From the NCBI GenBank assembly GCA_001917815.1, contig MNES01000074.1:1-34009 (forward strand): 34,009 nt of DNA, given 5' to 3'. The DNA comes from Chloroflexi bacterium 13_1_40CM_65_17 (GTDB lineage Bacteria; Chloroflexota; Dormibacteria; Dormibacterales; Dormibacteraceae). The notes below the pieces were generated by a model. The model had not been told where the DNA came from. It made no database searches and saw nothing but the letters and a program-made list of their open reading frames with translations. A program made the translations under genes and the position numbers. This document shows, piece by piece, positions 15,803 to 23,483 of the stretch. The first letter of the stretch is position 1. The number at the start of each line of letters is the position of its first letter.

Positions 15803-16264
15803 CTATTCCTGGAGGAGCCAGGGCAGGGCTTCCGCCATTGGGCGGAGCAGCGTGTCCTGCTGCTCCTTGCTTACGAGCCCGTCGGCCAGCAGGGCGAGCG
15901 CCGCGGCAAAAGCGGCATTCTCGGCCTTGTGGCCCATCTCGCCATGCTCGGCTCGCCATGAGATCAGCGCCCCTCCGGACTCGGTCATCCCGAAAAGAGT
16001 GCGGCGCACCTCGTCCCATGCCGGTCCCCGGTCCGCCCGCTCGATTGCATGCAGCGCTGCCCTCTCCGCTTCACGGAAGGCCGGCAGATTCTTCTCGCCC
16101 ACGTGCTCGTCCCACCCCGCCGCCACCCGCTCGACTCCGGAGGGCGAGAGGATGCGGACGTCATCCATCAGGCGCGCGAGAGTGCGCTTGTGTTCGGGGA
16201 ATCCGTAGCCCTCGGCGTCGACGCCCATGCTCGTCAAGGGTAACCCGGATTCACAGCCGCTCAT
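15803..16264 (-). CDS. Uncharacterised helical protein, last gene of the glycosyltransferase run
   Basis: A soluble protein of up to 153 residues, mostly helical and acidic: FPEHKRTLARLMDDVRIL, AGWDEHVGEKNLPAFREAER, and a C-terminal segment (AFAAALALLADGLVSKEQQDTLLRPMAEALPWLL). The start is unclear. ATG 16264 overlaps the methyltransferase end by 14 bases. ATG 16228 (MGVDAEGYGFPEH) trims 12 weak residues and may be the true one. The family was not recognised. It is convergent with the flavoprotein gene, separated by three bases. Its place as the final gene of a tightly packed run suggests an accessory role there. Confidence 0.7.
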   Translation of the reverse strand: MSGCESGLPLTSMGVDAEGYGFPEHKRTLARLMDDVRILSPSGVERVAAGWDEHVGEKNLPAFREAERAALHAIERADRGPAWDEVRRTLFGMTESGGALISWRAEHGEMGHKAENAAFAAALALLADGLVSKEQQDTLLRPMAEALPWLLQE

Positions 16265-17090
16265 TTAGCCGGGCGGCGAGGAAGGAGGGACTCCTGGGCC
16301 GGCCCAAGCGCTCCCACCAGCGGGCGGCGGGTCGCCCAGTGTCCAAGCGCAAAACCTCGAAGCCCGCGTCCGACAGCACTGCTCGCAGTGCGCTCGCATC
16401 GATGGGGTGGTAACGCGCGGCCAGCTCTTGAAAGCCCGCGCGTATGTAATACGCCTCAGATCGTGCCTCCGCCCGCGCTCGATCACGGTCATTGCGATAC
16501 ATCGGGCTGTCGACCGCAAGGATCAGCCCGCCCGGCCGGAGCACGCGCGCCGCCTCGCGGATCACGTCGTTGATTGGAGCGTAGTGAAGTGAGGCGGCGT
16601 ACAGCGCGGCATCGACCGTCGCATCGCGCACGGGCAGGCGGCCCATGTCGCCGCGTACTTGCAGAGGGCTGGGGGGCGGCTCGGCGTTGAGCAGGTCGAT
16701 GCCGATGACATCGGCATCGGGAAGGTAGCGGGCGGCCCAGCCACCTCCGGATCCGATGTCGAGCACCACCGGCCGACCGGGGCCGGGCCATCGACTCGAC
16801 AGTTCGGCGGCAGCTGCGGACACCGCCGCAATCCGGCCGCTCCAGAGCCGAGACGCGCCGCCGGTTGGGTCTTCCCGATCATTGGCGCCGACCCAGCCCT
16901 CGCGCCGGCGCAGGGCGGTGTATCGCTCGGAGAACCGGTCGGCGGCTATGCGCGCATCGTCGTCAAGCAGGTCGAGGCCGCCGCGCGCGGCAACCAAGGG
17001 GCGGCCGCAACCTGGGCATCGCGCCTCACCTGGCTTCGGCGCCGTGCCGCAGCGCGGGCACGACAGGAGCTGGTAGAGCCGCGTTGACAC
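16251..17090 (-). CDS. Class I SAM-dependent methyltransferase with N-terminal zinc ribbon
   Basis: A 279-residue enzyme. Residues 10-30 form a zinc ribbon (CPRCGTAP...CPGCGRPL). The methyltransferase fold follows: SAM motif I VLDIGSGGGWAARYL (about 109-123), acidic VIGIDLLNAEP, then VDAALYAASLHYAP (motif IV region), EAARVLRPGGLILAVDSP, and a C-terminal HIDASALRAVLSDAGF-like helix. This layout matches Methyltransf_11-type enzymes, including the zinc-ribbon RlmA-like ones, but the substrate is unknown. It begins with GTG three bases after the DoxX gene. Within this run a lipid, quinone or sugar substrate is plausible, but this is inference. Confidence 0.88.
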   Translation of the reverse strand: MSTRLYQLLSCPRCGTAPKPGEARCPGCGRPLVAARGGLDLLDDDARIAADRFSERYTALRRREGWVGANDREDPTGGASRLWSGRIAAVSAAAAELSSRWPGPGRPVVLDIGSGGGWAARYLPDADVIGIDLLNAEPPPSPLQVRGDMGRLPVRDATVDAALYAASLHYAPINDVIREAARVLRPGGLILAVDSPMYRNDRDRARAEARSEAYYIRAGFQELAARYHPIDASALRAVLSDAGFEVLRLDTGRPAARWWERLGRPRSPSFLAARLNERL

Positions 17091-17093
17091 CTG

Positions 17094-17540
17094 TCAGCGC
17101 AGCGGGGCGGGCACCCAGCTGAACCGTGACAGTGCGATCGGGCCCGGACCCGAAACGATCACCTGAGCGTTGACGAGCACGGCGAGGTAATAGAGCCAGC
17201 GAAAGCCGTCGTCTTTGACCTCGAATGCGACGACAAGCGCCAGACCCGTCGCCAGCAGCAGGCCCAGGATCCCGGCCCAGCGCGTGGCCAGGCCGAGAAT
17301 CAACAGGATGGCGACGACCGTCTCGCCCAGGGTCTGGGCGACGGCGAAAAAGAACCAGTTCGGTGCGACCACCTGGATCAAGAATTCGTGCAGCCCAGGA
17401 ATCGGGTTCGCGGGCCCTGCCGATTGCATGAGGCCCTTGACCCAATCCACGCCCTGCCATTTCGTGCTGGCGAAGTACAGCCAGTAGACGCCGACCGTGA
17501 ACCGAAACAGGCTCGGCCAGGCTTCGGTCAGGCGTGCCAC
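17094..17540 (-). CDS. DoxX/DoxD-like membrane protein
   Basis: A 148-residue protein with four hydrophobic segments: residues about 9-25 (SLFRFTVGVYWLYFAST), 60-82, 86-106 (RWAGILGLLLATGLALVV) and 113-131. The first helix ends in YFASTKWQG, followed by an extracytoplasmic loop ending NPIPGLHEFLIQ, a typical DoxX-family pattern. DoxX proteins are linked to thiosulphate:quinone oxidoreduction or redox homeostasis, but many are uncharacterised. It starts with GTG one base after the radical SAM gene stop and three bases before the methyltransferase start. Its link with a radical SAM enzyme suggests a redox or membrane-lipid role here; this is inference. Confidence 0.85.
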   Translation of the reverse strand: MARLTEAWPSLFRFTVGVYWLYFASTKWQGVDWVKGLMQSAGPANPIPGLHEFLIQVVAPNWFFFAVAQTLGETVVAILLILGLATRWAGILGLLLATGLALVVAFEVKDDGFRWLYYLAVLVNAQVIVSGPGPIALSRFSWVPAPLR

Positions 17541-17541
17541 G

Positions 17542-18879
17542 CTAGCGGAGCACCCGCAGCAGCGGATTGGTGGCTAGCTCGAACGCCCTGGCGGCCGGTC
17601 GCAGGTGCATCTTGTTCAGTCTGTGCTGGACGGCGCCCTTCAGGATCGCCGCGCGCAGCTTGTTCTCAGAGAAGTCGGTGTTGAAGAGCAGCCGGTTGTG
17701 CCGGACCTTGTGCCATTCGCCTCGCCGCCGGCGCTCGCGCACGCGCTCGTAGAACCCGGTGCCAGGCAATGGGTAAGCGATCGTGTAGCTGACGTAGTCG
17801 AGCGGGAGGCTGCTGGAAAAATTGATGCTGCGGATCAAGGAGTCGGTGGTCTCGCCCAGGTAGCCGACCATGAAGAAACCGGCGGCCTTGATGCCGGCGG
17901 CGACGCAGGCCTCGACGGCGGCGCGAGCCTGTTCCGGCGTGATGCCTTTCTTCATCTCCTTCAGCACGTTGGCGTCGCCGGACTCGATGCCGAAGAAGAT
18001 CCGCTTGCAGCCGGCTCTATGCATCTGTTCGAACAGGGCCCGGTCGACGTGAGTGACGCGGCTGAGGCATTCCCACGTCAGGGGCAGCTGCTCCTTCTCG
18101 ATCGCCTCGGCAAGCTCGAACGTGCGCTTGTAGTTGAGCGTGAACAGGTCGTCCGACATCCAGATGTGGTCGTAGCCGAGCTCGGCGATCTCGCGCATCT
18201 CCGCCACCACCGATTCGACCGGTCGAGCGCTGAACAGGTCGCCGAACACCGACTTGTGGCAGAAATCGCATCGGAACGGACAGCCGCGCGTGGACATGAG
18301 CGGCGTCGTTGCGTCTTTCCAGTGCCTTCTCCAATAACCGATGTACTCCGCGTTGGGGACGTCGCCTCGGTAGGGCAGCGGCAGGTGAGACATGTCCTTG
18401 CTGCGAACGCGCGGCGGCGTCCGCACGATCTCGCCATCGCGCTTGAAAACGAGACCGGAAATCTCGTCGAAGCGGCGGTCGTCGATGTGCTGCATGACCT
18501 GGACGATCGTCTCCTCGCCTTCGCCGACGGCGACAAGATCGAATTCCTCGACGAAGGTGTCGGGTTCACCCGAAGGGTATGGACCGCCGACGACCGTGAG
18601 CGCCTTGTCGCGGACCTGCCGCGCGAGTGAGAGCGCCTCGTCCTGCATCGTGATCATGCAGTAGATGCCGATCACCGACGGCCTCAGCCTTTCGATCTCC
18701 GCCAGGACCTCGCTTCGCTCGAGGAAGGTGTGATCGATGTGGCGCACGCTGTAGCCGGCGTGCCTGAGGGCTGCGCTCAGGTACATGAGCCCGAGCGACG
18801 GCATGATCCAGTGCCGGCCCCTCGCTGGTGCCCGCTGCGGATAGACGAGAACGACATCGGCCCTTTCCAACTCTCTCAC
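17542..18879 (-). CDS. B12-binding-type radical SAM protein
   Basis: A 445-residue enzyme. The N-terminal part (about 8-155) has the cobalamin-binding-like Rossmann domain of the B12/radical SAM class (VVLVYPQRAP, PSLGLMYLSAALRHAGY, VIGIYCMITM, VVGGPYPSGEPD). No DxHxxG cobalamin motif is obvious. The radical SAM core follows with CxxxCxxC (C200, C204, C207 in RGCPFRCDFCHKS), HIWMSDDLF, GIESGDANVLKEMKKGI and FFMVGYLGETTDS. The C-terminal 80 residues are basic. Such enzymes methylate or rearrange unreactive carbons, often in lipids, hopanoids or natural products. I set the start at GTG 18879, which overlaps the glycosyltransferase stop as GTGA and has GCGAGG just upstream. Confidence 0.92.
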   Translation of the reverse strand: MRELERADVVLVYPQRAPARGRHWIMPSLGLMYLSAALRHAGYSVRHIDHTFLERSEVLAEIERLRPSVIGIYCMITMQDEALSLARQVRDKALTVVGGPYPSGEPDTFVEEFDLVAVGEGEETIVQVMQHIDDRRFDEISGLVFKRDGEIVRTPPRVRSKDMSHLPLPYRGDVPNAEYIGYWRRHWKDATTPLMSTRGCPFRCDFCHKSVFGDLFSARPVESVVAEMREIAELGYDHIWMSDDLFTLNYKRTFELAEAIEKEQLPLTWECLSRVTHVDRALFEQMHRAGCKRIFFGIESGDANVLKEMKKGITPEQARAAVEACVAAGIKAAGFFMVGYLGETTDSLIRSINFSSSLPLDYVSYTIAYPLPGTGFYERVRERRRRGEWHKVRHNRLLFNTDFSENKLRAAILKGAVQHRLNKMHLRPAARAFELATNPLLRVLR

Positions 18880-21800
18880 CTCGCTTTTTGCACGTTGATC
18901 ACGTATGTGGCGCCGGCGAACGACGGACCGAAGATGTAGTCGAGGCCCGCCCAATCGAAGTCCGGCGGGATGAGCTCGCGTCCCCCGCTGAGCTGAGCGC
19001 CGGCCAGGCTCGGCACCGACCACTGGACGCCGAGGCTCTTAGATTGGAGACGAGCCCAGGTCCCATCCACAGGAACCCAGGTGCCAAACTTGCCGTCGAC
19101 TAGGGTGGGACTGGTTTGCGCGGCGAAGTCGTTGAAAGCCGCCGACTGCTCGTTGAGGATGCCCACCTCGGTGTACCCGGACGCCAGCTTCAGGATCCGA
19201 ACGGCGACCGAGATCCCGGTCGCATCCATGGAGTAGGTGACGTCGATGACGCCGCGCGACTCGATCGGCACGAAGGCATAGCTGTGCGCTGCGTCCCCCC
19301 CGATCTCATCGAGATAGAAGGTCCGCCTCCAGGTCGTCGCCGTGGAGGTCGAGAGGTCGGCGGTCGTCGCCGTCCGTGAATAAACCCACCCGTCGGGGTA
19401 GTGGACGATCGGCACGCCGAGACCCATCCCCTCTCCCGAGATGTCACGGCCCGAGATCTCAAGGACCACGCCCTTGGCCAGCGGCGCGGTTTTGCCGGGG
19501 CCGGGGGTGCCCTCGATGCACGCGGCAACGTCCTCGAAGATCGGTTGCGTCAGCAGCTCGTCGCCAAACCGGTACGCGAATACCGGCTTGCCACCCGGGA
19601 CCTGGTACTGCGCCTGTTCGCCGAGCAACACGAAGGGAGGCGCCGCGCGCCCGCTCGCGAGGTCGGGAAACAGCGAGGTGGCGCGGTAATAGCTGATGCC
19701 TTCCAGCACGATGGTGGTGACACCGTGCCTCTTCATCCAGGCGATCGCCTGCTCGCGCCCTGCGGGCAGAACCTGAGACCCAGAGATGTCCGTCGGGTTT
19801 CGGTGGCTGTAGAAAGCGACCGCCGGCGAGTCGGTGACCAGCATTCCGCGGCTGTTCGACGCCACCTTGCCCGCCGCAACCAGCCCGTCATTGCCGGACG
19901 CAAAGCCCGCGAACACCGGCAGGAAGGCGACTGCCAGGAGCGCGCCTGCGGCGGCTGCGCCAATTCGTGCGAACGCCGGGTGGCGGTCGAGAGCCGCAGC
20001 GGCCAGCAGAGCCAGCGACGGCAGGGCCGGATACAGATAGCGATGGCTTCCGCTATAGACCCCGACGGCGACGAGGCCGAACACCGCGCTGAGATAGACC
20101 AGGGCGGGCACATGCAGAAAGCGCAGCGCGGCTCGGCCGCCTGCCGACTCCGGACGGCGAACGGCTGAGACCAGGCCGACCAAGCCCAGCGCAAACAACG
20201 GCAGCGCTGCGAGTCCGTAAGTGGATGCCAGCTCCAGAAGCCGAGCCGCGGGCCCGCCCGGGATGCTGCCGCGAGCTGCGGCGGACATCACCTCGACCGA
20301 ACCGCGAGCGATCGAGTGGCCGGCCGGCGCATAGCCGAGCTGCATGACAAGGAGCAGTGCGACCGCGGGCACCGCCCAGGCTGCAGCCGGAATCGGCCGA
20401 GTGGCGCGCTTGGTGATGCGCTCGTAGACCTGCTCGACCGCGATCATCGCGACAGCGGCGCCGATCCAGATCCAGGCTTTGGTGGCGGTGACGGCGGCCG
20501 CGGCTGCGAGCAGCGCGGCGAGCCGCATCCGGCCCCGAACCCCCGCGAGCGCGGCGCCGGCCAGCAGCGTGGTCAGGAGTGGCTCGACCACGGCCGACCC
20601 GGAGGTGAACAGAAAAACCGGGTTCAGCGCGAGCAGGATCACCGCCAGGCGGCCTTGCCGTGCGTTTGGCGCGATGCAGTAGACGCACGCAAGGGTTGCC
20701 ATCCCGAGCACGGCGCCGAGCGCTTTCAGAGCGCCCAGCTGCCACAAACCGAAAACGTGGAGGACCGCCGCCGCTAGCACGTGGTAGCCCGGCAGCCAGG
20801 TGTCCTCCATGCCGAAGAGCGGGTCGTGCAGGCTTCCGGTCGAAGCGAGGTTGGCGGCGATGAGCCAGTGCCCGTATCCGTCCTCGAACGGTTCTGGCAT
20901 CTGCGCGGCGAAGAGCAGCAGCAGGCCGCACAGTGCGAGCAGCGCCGCCGCCGGCCCAGCCACCTGCAGGCGTGCCAGCGCGCGACGTCCCAAGCGGCGG
21001 AGCGTCACCACCTCGAGCAGATCGACCGCGCTCAGAGCGGCGACCACCATGAATCCGACCGCGAACAGGCAGGAATACAGCGCCATCAGCCACTGGCCGG
21101 CGGCCATCGCCGCCGGCACGATGGCGAGTGCGGCCACGCCGAGAATGGCCTCGGCTGCGGCCCTCGGGTCACCAACCCGCACGTATGCCTGGTCGCGCCA
21201 CTCCTGACCGCGCTCGACGATGCGGTGCTTGGGTGTGCGCACGAACTCCCCACCGCGCCGGCTTGCCCGGACCAGCGCGATCAGCGTGTTGAGCGACATC
21301 CCAGCCCCCACAACCTGAAAAAGGATCGAGTGCGCGCCGGACCACCAGCTCCGTCCCCGTCGCGTCTGGGCAACCATGAAGCAGACCCACGGGGTGATCC
21401 CGATCAGGACCACCAGCCCCGACGCATATGCCAGGGGCCAGGGAAGCCGGTAGTGGCTGGCGGTCAACAGAAGCAGCGGATAGCACGCCACCTGGATGAG
21501 CATCAGAGGTCCTACCCCATACGCAAGGAGATGGATCACGGCCTGGATTTTTACGGCCGCGCGGTTCCGGCTCCAGAGCACCGGACCCAGCAGGCTGAAG
21601 GCGCACTGAAAGCTGCCGGTCGCCCAACGTGACTGCTGGCGTCGATACGCGTCGATCGACACCGGCAGCTCCTCGGGCACCACAACGTCTTCGAGGTAGG
21701 CGGACCGCCAGCCTTTGAGCTGCGCGCGGTAGCTCAGGTCGAGATCCTCGGTGAGGGTCGCCGCGCTCCAACCCCCCGAGTCCTCGATTGCCGCTCGGCG

Positions 21801-22448
21801 CCAGACGCCGGCGGTCCCGGTGAAGTTGGTGAAGTAGCCACGCGAGGCGCGGACCGCCTGCTCGACCAGGAAGTGGAAGTCGACCACGAGCGCCTGCAGG
21901 CGGGTGAACCACGAATAGCCCTCGTCGAGGTGGCCCCAGCGCGCCTGGACGAAACCGACGCGGGGATCGTCGAAGACGCCCACCGTCCGGCGCAAGAAAT
22001 CGCGGGGTGGGACGAAGTCCGCGTCGAAGATGGCGAGGAACGGCGCGCCGGTGAGGGTCAGCCCAAATGCGAGAGCTCCGGCCTTGTATCCCTGGCGACC
22101 GCCGCGCCTGACATGGGACACGCTGACGCCTTTGCCCCGCCAGTGCGCCGCGCGGCGGCCGACGATGCCGGAGGTCTCGTCATCGGAGTCGTCGAGGACC
22201 TGCACCTCCAATCGCTCGCCAGGCCAATCGATAGCGCAGACGGCGTCGATGACACGCTCGGCGACGTAGCGCTCGTTGTAGACCGGGATCTGGACGCAGA
22301 CGACGGGCTCGCTTCCCGCCGCGACGAGCGGGTGCGGCCGCCGTTTCAGGCGGGTCGCGCGCCACGTCAGATACAGAAGGTTCACGCCGTAGCCGAACAG
22401 CGCGAGGCTTGTCAGAGCGACGACGCCCAGCGTGATCGTGGTGATCAC
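18876..22448 (-). CDS. Giant membrane glycosyltransferase fusion: GT2 + GT-C (PMT-like) + C-terminal beta domain
   Basis: A 1190-residue protein. After one N-terminal helix (1-30), a GT2 domain of cellulose-synthase/CESA-like type spans about 48-280 with DDSDD (86-90), DAD (142-144), TEDLD (233-237) and QQSRW (271-275), so it is likely active and processive-type. Helices follow to about 480. A second polytopic part (about 495-850) resembles GT-C/PMT (ArnT, GT39) enzymes, with an acidic first loop (PEPFEDGYGHW, about 519-527) and LFGMEDTWLPGYH. The last 340 residues are largely soluble, with a beta-rich end (1000-1190). GT2 would use a nucleotide sugar inside; GT-C would use a polyprenyl-linked sugar outside. 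The GTG start overlaps the nucleotidyltransferase stop. No homologous fusion is known to me. Confidence 0.9.
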   Translation of the reverse strand: MITTITLGVVALTSLALFGYGVNLLYLTWRATRLKRRPHPLVAAGSEPVVCVQIPVYNERYVAERVIDAVCAIDWPGERLEVQVLDDSDDETSGIVGRRAAHWRGKGVSVSHVRRGGRQGYKAGALAFGLTLTGAPFLAIFDADFVPPRDFLRRTVGVFDDPRVGFVQARWGHLDEGYSWFTRLQALVVDFHFLVEQAVRASRGYFTNFTGTAGVWRRAAIEDSGGWSAATLTEDLDLSYRAQLKGWRSAYLEDVVVPEELPVSIDAYRRQQSRWATGSFQCAFSLLGPVLWSRNRAAVKIQAVIHLLAYGVGPLMLIQVACYPLLLLTASHYRLPWPLAYASGLVVLIGITPWVCFMVAQTRRGRSWWSGAHSILFQVVGAGMSLNTLIALVRASRRGGEFVRTPKHRIVERGQEWRDQAYVRVGDPRAAAEAILGVAALAIVPAAMAAGQWLMALYSCLFAVGFMVVAALSAVDLLEVVTLRRLGRRALARLQVAGPAAALLALCGLLLLFAAQMPEPFEDGYGHWLIAANLASTGSLHDPLFGMEDTWLPGYHVLAAAVLHVFGLWQLGALKALGAVLGMATLACVYCIAPNARQGRLAVILLALNPVFLFTSGSAVVEPLLTTLLAGAALAGVRGRMRLAALLAAAAAVTATKAWIWIGAAVAMIAVEQVYERITKRATRPIPAAAWAVPAVALLLVMQLGYAPAGHSIARGSVEVMSAAARGSIPGGPAARLLELASTYGLAALPLFALGLVGLVSAVRRPESAGGRAALRFLHVPALVYLSAVFGLVAVGVYSGSHRYLYPALPSLALLAAAALDRHPAFARIGAAAAGALLAVAFLPVFAGFASGNDGLVAAGKVASNSRGMLVTDSPAVAFYSHRNPTDISGSQVLPAGREQAIAWMKRHGVTTIVLEGISYYRATSLFPDLASGRAAPPFVLLGEQAQYQVPGGKPVFAYRFGDELLTQPIFEDVAACIEGTPGPGKTAPLAKGVVLEISGRDISGEGMGLGVPIVHYPDGWVYSRTATTADLSTSTATTWRRTFYLDEIGGDAAHSYAFVPIESRGVIDVTYSMDATGISVAVRILKLASGYTEVGILNEQSAAFNDFAAQTSPTLVDGKFGTWVPVDGTWARLQSKSLGVQWSVPSLAGAQLSGGRELIPPDFDWAGLDYIFGPSFAGATYVINVQKAR

Positions 22449-23365
22449 GTCAGGTCTGCTTCATCGAAGAGTGTGTAGGGGCGCATGGTCGCGCGTACGA
22501 ATGCGACGCGCGCCAGGGCCTCGGGCTTGTTGCGTCGCGTCCACTGCATGTAGCGCCAGGCCGCGCTACCAAGCCGTCGCGCGGCGCCGTCAAGCGCGGC
22601 GGGAAAGAGCCATGCGGGAAGTCGAGTGCGCTGATCTGAGTCGATGGCGAGCTCCCGCGACCCGTATCCAAGTTGTGGGAAGTGGTCGAGCAGCTCCGGG
22701 TTCGCGTCGACGACGCCGTCGAACACGTCGAGGCCGAACACCGGCTGCGACATCAACATCTCGAACGCCATGTCCTCGTCCTGGCGCTCGAGCGGGTGAC
22801 ACTGAGAACGCTCGAGGATCAGGTTCGCCGTCATCAATCGCGGCGCGAGTGGCCGGCGTGTCAGGTCATCCACCGGTTTGGTCCGGTGACCCAGCGCATG
22901 CAGAAGGCCCAGGAGATTGACCGCCACGTAGGCGATATGCCGGTGGCCGTCGTCGACGATGAGGTTCAGGTCGACGTCGTCGGAGGCGCGAAAGCCGCCG
23001 CTCGCCAGCGAGCCGGCGATCGAGACGCTGCGAATGAAGGGGGCGAGCCCCACCAGGCGGCGAACGAATTGCGCCGTCATCCGCAGATAGAGCGGCGCGT
23101 CGGACTCGTGGGCGGAGGCGCGCGACCGGATCGCGCCGGCGCGCATCGCGTCGGAACGGCTGACGACCAGATCGTGGGCGAGCGTGAGCTCGGGTGTGGC
23201 CGCCACTGCCCACCGCACGTCCGACTCGGAGACGGCGCCGCCCAGGCACAGGCCGCCCAGCCGTTCGGGACCGAGGGCGAATCCCCGGCGCGACAGGAGC
23301 GCGACCGTGCGACGGACGCGCTCCGACGTGGACCAGGTCTGGGCTGGAGAAGGACCGATCACCAC
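22445..23365 (-). CDS. Nucleotidyltransferase-domain protein
   Basis: A 306-residue protein. Residues about 112-140 hold the polymerase-beta nucleotidyltransferase signature: GS (118-119) in SIAGSLASGG, then the metal-binding pair Asp130 and Asp132 in SDDVDLNLIVDDG. The N-terminal 100 residues contain a helical, possibly winged-helix region (RRTVALLSRRGFALG). The C-terminal part (about 165-306) is helical and basic. It could transfer a nucleotide to a protein, small molecule or RNA; the target is unknown. Two consecutive GTG codons (23365, 23362) follow GGAGG by four or seven bases. It heads the six-gene minus-strand run and overlaps the glycosyltransferase start as GTGA. Confidence 0.85.
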   Translation of the reverse strand: MVIGPSPAQTWSTSERVRRTVALLSRRGFALGPERLGGLCLGGAVSESDVRWAVAATPELTLAHDLVVSRSDAMRAGAIRSRASAHESDAPLYLRMTAQFVRRLVGLAPFIRSVSIAGSLASGGFRASDDVDLNLIVDDGHRHIAYVAVNLLGLLHALGHRTKPVDDLTRRPLAPRLMTANLILERSQCHPLERQDEDMAFEMLMSQPVFGLDVFDGVVDANPELLDHFPQLGYGSRELAIDSDQRTRLPAWLFPAALDGAARRLGSAAWRYMQWTRRNKPEALARVAFVRATMRPYTLFDEADLT

Positions 23366-23483
23366 AGCGCCTCCAAGTGACAGAAGGGGTCGAAGGGCGA
23401 TACGGGTCGGGGTTACGTCAGGATCGGGTTTGTCGCATCATCGATACGGCAATATCGCCATCCATTCATCTCAGGAGCAACGC
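23366..23483. promoter_or_regulatory. Divergent promoter region, nucleotidyltransferase / pruA
   Basis: A 118-base gap that must drive both the six-gene minus run and the plus-strand pruA operon. On the plus side TTGTCG (23430-23435) and TATCGC (23453-23458) are spaced 17 bases, a weak sigma-70-like pair. An inverted repeat CGATA...TATCG (23442-23446/23453-23457) overlaps the -10. AGGAG (23473-23477) is the pruA ribosome binding site. Confidence 0.4.

Noticed and set aside
17605-18630. Plus-strand open frame of 341 codons
   Set aside because: It is antisense to the radical SAM gene, whose CxxxCxxC and other motifs are intact; no recognisable domain.
20053-21093. Minus-strand open frame of 346 codons in another frame
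   Set aside because: It lies within the glycosyltransferase fusion and is Arg/Gly-rich with no domain.
23184-23483. 100-codon N-terminal extension of pruA
   Set aside because: AGGAG before ATG 23484 and the known PruA N-terminus fix the start; the extension overlaps the divergent nucleotidyltransferase.
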